Assembly: GCF_000202635.1 (NCBI RefSeq)
Contig: NC_015125.1
Span: 1,054,001 to 1,118,000 of the forward strand
DNA length: 64,000 nucleotides
Direction: 5' to 3'
Origin: Microbacterium testaceum StLB037
Lineage (GTDB): Bacteria > Actinomycetota > Actinomycetes > Actinomycetales > Microbacteriaceae
Position numbers and translations under genes: made by a program. Below the pieces are notes generated by a model, which was not told where the DNA came from, made no database searches, and was given only the letters and a program-made list of their open reading frames with translations. Each line of letters starts with the position of its first letter. Positions within the stretch are counted from its first letter, which is position 1. Shown one piece after another: positions 30,509-37,175 of the stretch.

Positions 30509-30618
30509 ACGTTTTCCGAACGGGCATCCGCCGTTTCGCGGACTCGTCACGAACCCGATACACGGCCGAAACGCGCGCATCGCGTAACGTGGTCGGACCC
30601 CGACCGAAAGGCCCCACC

Positions 30619-31242
30619 GTGCCCCGGCCGTCGCACCCCAAGCTGTCGCGCGAAGCGATCGCCCGCGCCGCCCTCGCCCTCGTCGATCGCGACGGCAGCG
30701 ACGGCGCGAGCATCCGCCGCGTCGCCGATCGCCTGAAGGTGCACCCGACGTCGCTGTACAACCACGTGCCGAATCTCGCAGCGCTGATCGAGGACATCCG
30801 GGCGCTCGTCTCCGCGCGCATCGACTCGTCCCCGCTCCGCGAGGAGGAGTGGGAAGAGGGCCTGCGCCGGTGGGCGCGGTCCTACCGCGACGCCTTCCGC
30901 CGCCACCCGCGGACGATCCCGCTGTTGATGTCGCACCGCTCGTCGGTGCCCTCGCTGATGTCGCAGTACGAGGACTTCGCCGTCGCTGCGGAGCGCGTGG
31001 GCTGGACGAGCGACGACATCCTGCCGCTTCTGACGGCCTTCGAATCGTTCATCCTCGGCAGCGTGCTCGACATGTCGGGCCCCTCGGTGATGTTCGACCC
31101 GACCGGTCAGGAAGAGAGCGTCCCGCGCTTCGCCGCGGCCTACGCCACCCTCGTCGACCAGGACCCCGCCGACCCGGTGGCGACGCGGGCGTTCGAACTC
31201 GGGCTCTCCCTGCTCATCGCGGGAGCCCGACCCCGACGCTGA
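30619..31242 (+). CDS. TetR family transcriptional regulator
   Basis: A 207-residue regulator. The N-terminal helix-turn-helix is GASIRRVADRLKVHPTSLYN and the ligand domain has the TetR_C pattern (SYRDAFRRHPRTIPLLM). The GTG at 30619 has AAAGG upstream, and TAACGT lies 26 nt before it as a possible -10. Divergence from the amidohydrolase-permease-aminotransferase unit makes that unit the likely target. Confidence 0.9.
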   Translation: MPRPSHPKLSREAIARAALALVDRDGSDGASIRRVADRLKVHPTSLYNHVPNLAALIEDIRALVSARIDSSPLREEEWEEGLRRWARSYRDAFRRHPRTIPLLMSHRSSVPSLMSQYEDFAVAAERVGWTSDDILPLLTAFESFILGSVLDMSGPSVMFDPTGQEESVPRFAAAYATLVDQDPADPVATRAFELGLSLLIAGARPRR

Positions 31243-31254
31243 GTCGGAACGACC

Positions 31255-32058
31255 TCACATGCGCGCGAAGCGCGCGCGGGCGAAGCAGAAGAGCCCGTAC
31301 AGGATGAGCCCGGCTCCGACGAGCCACAGCACGATCTGCCCGAACGGCAGCGCCGCGAGCGACCGCAGCGCGGAGTCGAGGCCGCCGGCAGCCGAGGCAT
31401 CGTGAGTCAGTGCGGCGACGACGAACAGCACGCCCGCGACCCCCACAGCCACGCCCTTCGCGATGTACCCGATCATCCCGAAGGTCCGGATGCCGCGCCC
31501 CGCCGTTCCGCCCGGAGTCGACAGGTGCTTCTCGAACGCCTTCGTGAACCCGCGCACGACGAACGCGACGCCGACCGCCGCCACGCCCAACCCGATGACC
31601 ACGAGCAGCACGACGCCCGCGGGGTTCGACAGCAGCGTCGCGCTCATCGTCTGCGACGACTGCGACGAACTGGAGCTTCCGCCCAGCGCCACCGTGAGCG
31701 CGGTGACCGCGATCGCGGCGTAGGCGACGGCGGTCCCCACGAACTTGGCGCGATGCGCCCAGCGCTTCTTGGCATCCGGGTCCTGTTCGACGATCGCCTC
31801 GGCGACCTGCCACACGGCCAGCGCGGCCAGGCCGACGATGATCACCCAGAGGAGCGCGACCCCTGCGGGAGCCTGCGCGACTTTCTGCAGCGCTCCGCTC
31901 TGGTCGGCGCTGTCCCCACCCGATCCGGTGGCGATCGAGATCGCGATCACCCCGATCAACAGGTGGAGGAGACCGAGCACGACGTATCCGACGCGCGCGG
32001 CGACTTCGAAAGCGGTCGAATCCTGCGCCCTGTTCGCGGCGGCCGAGGGGGAAGTCAT
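31255..32058 (-). CDS. DUF1206 family membrane protein
   Basis: A 267-residue protein with about six membrane helices arranged as three repeated two-helix units, the DUF1206 pattern: RVGYVVLGLLHLLIGVIAI, KFVGTAVAYAAIAVTAL and MIGYIAKGVAVGVAGVLFV each begin a unit. Function is unknown. The ATG at 32058 has TACGGT 6 nt upstream (leaderless). It ends 12 nt from the convergent TetR gene and starts 16 nt after the PAP2 gene on the same strand. Confidence 0.88.
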   Translation of the reverse strand: MTSPSAAANRAQDSTAFEVAARVGYVVLGLLHLLIGVIAISIATGSGGDSADQSGALQKVAQAPAGVALLWVIIVGLAALAVWQVAEAIVEQDPDAKKRWAHRAKFVGTAVAYAAIAVTALTVALGGSSSSSQSSQTMSATLLSNPAGVVLLVVIGLGVAAVGVAFVVRGFTKAFEKHLSTPGGTAGRGIRTFGMIGYIAKGVAVGVAGVLFVVAALTHDASAAGGLDSALRSLAALPFGQIVLWLVGAGLILYGLFCFARARFARM

Positions 32059-32064
32059 CCCGGA

Positions 32065-32070
32065 ACCGTA
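32065..32070 (-). promoter_or_regulatory. -10 box of the DUF1206 gene
   Basis: TACGGT on the minus strand ends 6 nt before the ATG at 32058; it lies just after the PAP2 stop. Confidence 0.45.
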
Positions 32071-32074
32071 GCCG

Positions 32075-32752
32075 TCAGGCGCTTTCCGCCGCGAGGCGTT
32101 GCGCTCGACGCTCGCGGACCACTTGGATGAGCGCCCACACGAACGTCGACACCGCGATGCCCTCGAGCGCCCCGGCGACGACGTCCGACAGCCAATGCGC
32201 GTGCAGATAGGTGCGGCTCCACATCATCACCAGCACCCAGACGACCCCGGCGATCCACACCCATCGACGACGCAGGATCAGCCCCAGGGCGATCGCGATG
32301 GTCGTCGCCACCGCCGTGTGTCCCGAGGGGAAGGAAGTCGCCATCGTCTCGGCCAGCGAGTCCTCGGGCCGCTGCCGAGCGATGATCGCGGCCATCGGGG
32401 CACCGATCGCCACGACGAGGGCGATGGATGCCGCCACCGTCAGCGCGTCCCACGGGCGCCGCCGCACCGCGAAGACGATCGTCGTCGCCACCCCGATCAC
32501 GATCATGCCGATCGTGCCGCCCACGATCGCGGGGATCCACGCGAGGATCACGCCCACCGGGGTCGCGATCGCCGCCATCGCGGCATCCCACCACACGTCG
32601 ATGTCGAGGGCCGTGTGCCCGTTCAGCGCGACGGCGAGACGCAGGGCGACGAACGCGACCGTGGCCGCGACGCCGACGACGAGGGCGATGGCGCGGCGCG
32701 CGTCCGCGGCGACGAGCGGGGGCGCTGCGGCATCGATCGGGGTGGCATCCAT
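32075..32752 (-). CDS. PAP2 family membrane phosphatase
   Basis: A 225-residue integral membrane phosphatase with six predicted helices. All three PAP2 motifs are present: ARQRPEDS (motif 1), SFPSGHTA (motif 2) and SRTYLHAHWLSDVVAG (motif 3, with the catalytic His and Asp). Likely substrates are phosphatidic acid, undecaprenyl diphosphate or related lipid phosphates. It lies just upstream of the DUF1206 gene. Confidence 0.93.
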   Translation of the reverse strand: MDATPIDAAAPPLVAADARRAIALVVGVAATVAFVALRLAVALNGHTALDIDVWWDAAMAAIATPVGVILAWIPAIVGGTIGMIVIGVATTIVFAVRRRPWDALTVAASIALVVAIGAPMAAIIARQRPEDSLAETMATSFPSGHTAVATTIAIALGLILRRRWVWIAGVVWVLVMMWSRTYLHAHWLSDVVAGALEGIAVSTFVWALIQVVRERRAQRLAAESA

Positions 32753-32758
32753 CCCGGA

Positions 32759-32881
32759 ATGCTGGCAGGACCGGATGCCGCCGAGCCAGGGATTGCATCC
32801 GAGCTCGCCGACTACCCCTCGATGTCCGTACTCGGTTTCGAGTTGGTGGAGACCCTGCTCGGCGAGGAACGACAGGACTGA
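32759..32881 (+). CDS. Doubtful 40-residue open frame
   Basis: ATG at 32759 to TGA at 32881 encodes MLAGPDAAEPGIASEL and ends in FELVETLLGEERQD. No ribosome site is visible and the third-position GC is lower than in neighbours. It lies in the AT-richer patch next to the VbhA/Fic remnant and may be a degraded gene end. No family recognised. Confidence 0.2.
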   Translation: MLAGPDAAEPGIASELADYPSMSVLGFELVETLLGEERQD

Positions 32882-32940
32882 TCGACGGCGCCCGAAAACC
32901 CATCGCTGACAGAATGGAACCGAGGAAAAGGAGACCGCTC

Positions 32941-33123
32941 ATGGCTGCACTCGATTCGCAGGAGGCCCGTCGTGAGCTCGTGATCGACACCATGGCGAGC
33001 TGGGCCCTCGAAGACATGGAGCCCACCCCGGAGATGGTGAAGGACATCGCCCTCTACGTCGAGGGGAAGATCTCGACCGCGGAGATCATCGCGAAGGTCA
33101 AGCGCGGGGGCTACCGTGACTGA
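32941..33123 (+). CDS. VbhA-type antitoxin of a Fic module
   Basis: A 60-residue helical protein similar to the antitoxin VbhA family, which inhibits Fic-domain AMP-transferases by inserting an inhibitory helix. Matching elements are EARRELVIDTMASWALEDM, EPTPEM and the end KISTAEIIAKVKRGGY. AAAGGAG lies 8 nt before the ATG. It overlaps the next start by 8 nt, as in intact vbhA-fic pairs, but only a stump of the toxin gene follows, so the antitoxin is orphaned here. The usual inhibitory S/TxxxE(G/N) motif is not obvious; the closest candidate is TMASWALEDM. Confidence 0.78.
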   Translation: MAALDSQEARRELVIDTMASWALEDMEPTPEMVKDIALYVEGKISTAEIIAKVKRGGYRD

Positions 33124-33223
33124 GGATTTCGTCGACCCGTACGTCTACCAGGTGACGAAACCGCGCCGACACCTCATCGAGGCTCGACGGGCTCCCACCG
33201 GGCGCGGGGTCGTGGCCTCCTGA
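33116..33223 (+). pseudogene. Truncated Fic toxin gene (35-residue stump)
   Basis: GTG at 33116 overlaps the antitoxin stop. The product begins VTEDFVDPYVYQ, which matches the start of Fic proteins (DPYxYP...), then turns into an unrelated sequence and stops at 33223. The HPFxxGNGR active-site motif is absent from all frames downstream. A deletion or recombination removed the toxin body; the junction lies near base 33151. Confidence 0.65.
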
Positions 33224-33253
33224 GGTAATCCGTGGCGGAACACCTCCGGCGAC

Positions 33254-33478
33254 TCAGTCCCGGTCTGAACGCGATGCGAGGCGCGTGAGCCTCGTTTGTC
33301 CAGGAACGCTGGTGTAGTCAACCAAGTACACGTGTTCGCCGGGCTGGAGTCGGTCGATGAGGTCAGCCAACGGAACGCCCGAAACGAACTCGTCTTCGCT
33401 GACCAAGCGTGGGTCGTTCTCGGCGACCAGGAACACCGGCATCCCCTCGATGCCGACGATCGCGTGAGTGTTCGTCAT
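33254..33478 (-). CDS. Unknown 74-residue protein
   Basis: A small acidic protein: MTNTHAIVGIEGMPVFLVAE, then EDEFVSGVPLADLIDRLQPG and a basic end. It is predicted to be soluble, with a beta-rich first half. Base composition is less GC-rich than the surroundings, as is the neighbouring Fic remnant. No ribosome site is clear before the ATG at 33478. It may be part of the same acquired segment as the antitoxin; no family recognised. Confidence 0.55.
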   Translation of the reverse strand: MTNTHAIVGIEGMPVFLVAENDPRLVSEDEFVSGVPLADLIDRLQPGEHVYLVDYTSVPGQTRLTRLASRSDRD

Positions 33479-33589
33479 GGAAGCAGTCTGCTGTGCTGGA
33501 GCCGCAAACAGCTACCCGCAGACGTGCCGCGGGAACCGGTCGGTTCCGGACCACGCACGCCCCATCGTTCCTGACGCTGACGACCGCGA

Positions 33590-34309
33590 TCAGCCGGCGG
33601 CGGGCGAGACCGCTGCGGGTGGGGCCGATGGGATGACGAGCGGACGGCGGGAGATCGGGGACAGCGCGAGCAGGAGCACCCCGAGGAGAAGCAGGACCGC
33701 TCCGACGACGATCACGATGACCCCGATGCCGGTCGCCATCGCTTCGGGCGCCACCGCCATGACGACGATCCCCGCGACGACCATCAGGACACCGAGACCG
33801 ACGAAGGCCCCCTCGACCCAGAGCAGGGTGCGGAACGACCGCGCCCCGTGGAAGGTCGGGCGGATGCCGAATCGGGTCCACGTGTACTCGGACCACCGGG
33901 TCCCCGTCCACCAGCGACCGACGGTCGGCGAGACCGGGAACCAGCCGGCGCCCGGCCCCTCCTGCTCCCCGGGGAGCGGTCGGAGGATGTCCAGGACGAC
34001 GGGCGCGGTCGTGGGCGCGGGGATCCGCAGCACGCGTCGCACGTGCAGGGCGCCGAAGAGCCAGAAGAAGCCCAGCCCCAGGAAGAGCGAACCCGTCACG
34101 AGGTAGAAGGGGTTGAACGCGACGAGGAAGAGGTGAATCGCCCCGGCGACGAAGAACAGCGCGCTCGAGACGAAGAGTGCGGTCGGGCGGTCCGCCGTGA
34201 TCCAGTCCACCCCCGGGCGACCATCCTTGACGCGCATCCCGGTCCAGCGGGCTCCGTCCCACCAGCGCAGTCCCTCCCCCTGTGCGTACCAGGCAGCCGG
34301 TATCGCCAT
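33590..34309 (-). CDS. Membrane protein with two DUF2510-like motifs
   Basis: A 239-residue protein. Residues 5-25 (AAWYAQGEGLRWWDGARWTG) and about 124-145 (AGWFPVSPTVGRWWTGTRWS) are both Trp-rich DUF2510-like modules. Two membrane helices lie between them (about 45-90) and two after (about 165-225), giving four helices. DUF2510 modules are common in actinobacterial envelope proteins of unknown role. The ATG at 34309 has a G-rich ribosome site. Confidence 0.75.
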   Translation of the reverse strand: MAIPAAWYAQGEGLRWWDGARWTGMRVKDGRPGVDWITADRPTALFVSSALFFVAGAIHLFLVAFNPFYLVTGSLFLGLGFFWLFGALHVRRVLRIPAPTTAPVVLDILRPLPGEQEGPGAGWFPVSPTVGRWWTGTRWSEYTWTRFGIRPTFHGARSFRTLLWVEGAFVGLGVLMVVAGIVVMAVAPEAMATGIGVIVIVVGAVLLLLGVLLLALSPISRRPLVIPSAPPAAVSPAAG

Positions 34310-34353
34310 CGGGACCCCCCTTCCCGTCGCGCGATGAGCACGACAGCCCGACC

Positions 34354-37125
34354 CTAACCGAGCGGTCTCGACGAGAGCGCGCTCAGCGCACCCTTGACAT
34401 CGGCGACCACCGTCGGCGGCGCCGAGACGGCCGCGAGCTCCTCGCGCAGCCGGCGTTTCGGCACCCACCGGATGTACGCGTCGAACTCGGCCTGCATCTC
34501 GGTCGAGTGCGCACCGATCGCGCGCGAGACCGCGGCGCACGCGCCCGGGGTGTCGGCGATCACCGCGAGGTCACTGTCGATGTCCAGCGCGCGACGCGGC
34601 GGCGCGAGCGGCGCGTCGACCATCCAGCGGTGAACCCCGGATGCCACCTCGAAGGGCGCGCGATCCCCCAGGTCGACGCGCGCGCTCGCGCCGTGCGGGA
34701 CCGTGGCCGTCACCGCGATCGTCTCGCCCGAGCGCTGCCACCGCACGCGCGCACGCCCGAACGGGGTGTCGTGCACCGCCCCCGCCCAGGTCAGCGCCTC
34801 CACGAACCACGGCCGGACCCGCAGGCTCGTCCCCTCGATCGACAGCCCCGCCACCCGGCGGTGCAGCACGTCCCCCACGGAGCCGAGCGCGTAGTGGTTC
34901 AGGGAGGTCATACCCGAGGGGTGCAGGGTGCCGTCCGGCCGGATGGCATCCCATCTCTCCCACATCGTGGTGGCGCCCATCGAGAGCGGGTAGAGCCACG
35001 AGGGGCACATCGTCTGCAGGAGGAGGTTCTCCGCCGCCGCCTCGTGCCCGTGGTCGAGAAGGGCGTCGAGGACGACCGGCGTGCCGAGGAAGCCCGTCGC
35101 CATGCGGTAGCCGCCGGATCGCAGGAGGAAGGCGAGGCGATCGGCCGCCGCCTGGCGCTGCGCATCGGGCACGAGACCGAAAGCGAGGGCGAGGGCGTAC
35201 GCGCTCGGGGCGTCGGAGGCCAGGCGTCCCGCGGGCGTCAGGTACGCGGCACGGAAGGCCTCCCCGATCTCCCGCGCCAGCTGCGCGTACCGCTCGGCGT
35301 CGGCGGGTTCGCTCGCGCGCGCGACGAGGTCGGCGGAGCGGAAGAAGTACGCCGTCGCCACCAGCCCCGGATCGGCTTTCGCCTTGTCGGGACGCGTGGC
35401 CGTCGGATCGAGCCAGTCGCCGTACTGGAACCCCGTCTCCCAGAGGCGCCCCGGGCCCGCGGCATCCGCGACCGCGTCGACCCACGCCCGCATCGCGGGC
35501 AGCATCTCGACCGCGAGCGCGCGGTCGCCGTAGCGCCGGGCCAGGACGTCGGGGATGACGGTGACCGCATCGCCCCACCCGGCGGCCGCGACGTCGCCGA
35601 GGACACCGAGGGGGTCGGGGACGACGGTGGGCACCCGTCCATCGCGGTCCGCCTGCTCGGCGCGCAGGTCGCGCAACCACGAAGAGAAGAACGCGTCCGT
35701 GGCGAACAGGGTCGCGGCGGTCGGGGCGAACACCTGCGCGTCGCCCGTCCACCCCAGGCGCTCATCGCGCTGCGGGCAGTCCGTCGGCAGCGCCAGGGCA
35801 TTGCCCTCGAAGCTGCGGACGATGTTCGCGTGCAGCCGGTTCAGCCTCTCGTCGGAGCACGAGAACCACCCCGTGCGCCGCAGATCGGTGCGGAGCACCT
35901 CGACCTCCACCCGCGCCGGGTCGACCCGTCCGCCGGTGATCTCGACGTAGCGGAAGCCGTGGAACGTGAAGGCGGCCTCGCACGGACGCTCCCCCGCACC
36001 GTCGAGGACGAAGACGTCGGTGGCCCCGGCGGCGCGCAGCGGACGCACGCACAGCGCGCCGTCCTCGAGAAGCTCCGCGTGCCGCACGGTCACGACGGTC
36101 CCGGCCGCGCCGTCGACGACGAGACGCACGCGCCCGACGACGTTCTCGCCGACGTCGAGCAAGACGGCATCGGGACGGGATGCCGGCAGCTCGCGCATCC
36201 GCCGGATCGTGCGCACGCGCCGCACCGGCTCGACGTCGAGTACCGTCGGCGCGCTCTGCGGCGGCGTCCGCCCCGGCGTCTCCCAGGACGCGGCGTCGAA
36301 TCCCGGCATCCGCCATCCGCGCTGCTCACGGCGGAAGTCGACGTGCTCGCCCGCGTAGAGCCCGCTCGCCACGATCTCGGTGCGGCGGTTCAGCCGCCAC
36401 TGTTCGTCGGGACCGACCTCCTCCACCCGCCCGTCGCGGTGGGTCAGGCGCAGCACGGCGCCGGCCGCGGCCTGGTCGCCGTAGAAGCGGGCGGCCGTGG
36501 CCCCGAACCCGTACCGCTCGGTGAACCATCCACCGGCGACCCGCAGCGACAGCACCTGCGTGGAGCCCGGGCGGACGAGCGGGGTGACATCGACCGACAC
36601 GAGCGGGAGGCGATGCTGATACGAGGTCCACCCGGGCGCGAGCACCGCATCATCCACGGGGATGCCGTCGAGAGCGGCGTCGAAGACGCCGTGCGCCGTC
36701 ACCCACAGACGGGCCGACACCACGGTCGCGCCGACCTCGATCTCGCGCCGCAGCGCGAACGGCGCGGCCTCCTCCCCGGGGTCGGCGATGCCGAGGAGAG
36801 GAGCGGTCCACGCGCCGGGGAAGAACACCGTCTCGACGACGATCGCCGGGCTCCACGGCATCCATTCGCCCTCAGGACCGGCCACGCGGACGGACAGGTC
36901 GCGGCGCTCTCCCGCGGAGAGGTCGGCGAACGGCCATGGGACCAGCACGCCGCCCGGCGACACCTCCACGGGGTCGGCGTCGTCGAGACGCATCTCGGCG
37001 CGGGTCGCCGTCCAGCCCGCCGGGGCGTCGACGAGCCACGAGACCGGGGGCCGGGGTTCGCTCGCGACGCTGAGGTCGCGGCGGCGTCCGATGCGGAGAC
37101 CTGAGACGCGGGAGGAGTCCCTCAT
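34354..37125 (-). CDS. Alpha-L-rhamnosidase (GH78)
   Basis: A 923-residue GH78 enzyme that releases terminal alpha-L-rhamnose from plant polysaccharides or glycosides. The diagnostic stretch DCPQRDERLGWTGDAQVF, carrying catalytic acidic residues, lies near the middle, after N-terminal beta domains (FYGDQAAAGAVLRLTHRDG region), and is followed by the (alpha/alpha)6 barrel and a C-terminal beta domain (WFVEALTWAGAVHDTPFG). No signal peptide is seen, so it acts inside the cell on imported oligosaccharides. The ATG at 37125 has AAAGGA 5 nt upstream. It follows the secreted glycosidase on the same strand. Confidence 0.93.
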   Translation of the reverse strand: MRDSSRVSGLRIGRRRDLSVASEPRPPVSWLVDAPAGWTATRAEMRLDDADPVEVSPGGVLVPWPFADLSAGERRDLSVRVAGPEGEWMPWSPAIVVETVFFPGAWTAPLLGIADPGEEAAPFALRREIEVGATVVSARLWVTAHGVFDAALDGIPVDDAVLAPGWTSYQHRLPLVSVDVTPLVRPGSTQVLSLRVAGGWFTERYGFGATAARFYGDQAAAGAVLRLTHRDGRVEEVGPDEQWRLNRRTEIVASGLYAGEHVDFRREQRGWRMPGFDAASWETPGRTPPQSAPTVLDVEPVRRVRTIRRMRELPASRPDAVLLDVGENVVGRVRLVVDGAAGTVVTVRHAELLEDGALCVRPLRAAGATDVFVLDGAGERPCEAAFTFHGFRYVEITGGRVDPARVEVEVLRTDLRRTGWFSCSDERLNRLHANIVRSFEGNALALPTDCPQRDERLGWTGDAQVFAPTAATLFATDAFFSSWLRDLRAEQADRDGRVPTVVPDPLGVLGDVAAAGWGDAVTVIPDVLARRYGDRALAVEMLPAMRAWVDAVADAAGPGRLWETGFQYGDWLDPTATRPDKAKADPGLVATAYFFRSADLVARASEPADAERYAQLAREIGEAFRAAYLTPAGRLASDAPSAYALALAFGLVPDAQRQAAADRLAFLLRSGGYRMATGFLGTPVVLDALLDHGHEAAAENLLLQTMCPSWLYPLSMGATTMWERWDAIRPDGTLHPSGMTSLNHYALGSVGDVLHRRVAGLSIEGTSLRVRPWFVEALTWAGAVHDTPFGRARVRWQRSGETIAVTATVPHGASARVDLGDRAPFEVASGVHRWMVDAPLAPPRRALDIDSDLAVIADTPGACAAVSRAIGAHSTEMQAEFDAYIRWVPKRRLREELAAVSAPPTVVADVKGALSALSSRPLG

Positions 37126-37140
37126 GCGGTCCTTTCGAGA

Positions 37141-37169
37141 CCCGGTGCCGCCGCGGGCGCGGCACCGGG
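37141..37169 (-). terminator. Intercistronic hairpin before the rhamnosidase
   Basis: Perfect 11-bp arms CCCGGTGCCGC / GCGGCACCGGG with a 7-nt loop, 7 nt after the secreted glycosidase stop. It could reduce read-through into the rhamnosidase gene. No T-tract. Confidence 0.5.
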
Positions 37170-37175
37170 TCGGGT

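Noticed and set aside
33124..33589. Possibility that the rest of the Fic toxin continues in another frame or on the opposite strand
   Set aside because: I looked for an HPFxxGNGR-like motif in all frames and found none; the 74-residue minus-strand gene is unrelated.
34282..37104. 940-codon open frame antisense to the rhamnosidase
   Set aside because: Composition artefact (His, Arg and Gly rich); the GH78 signature on the other strand is unambiguous.
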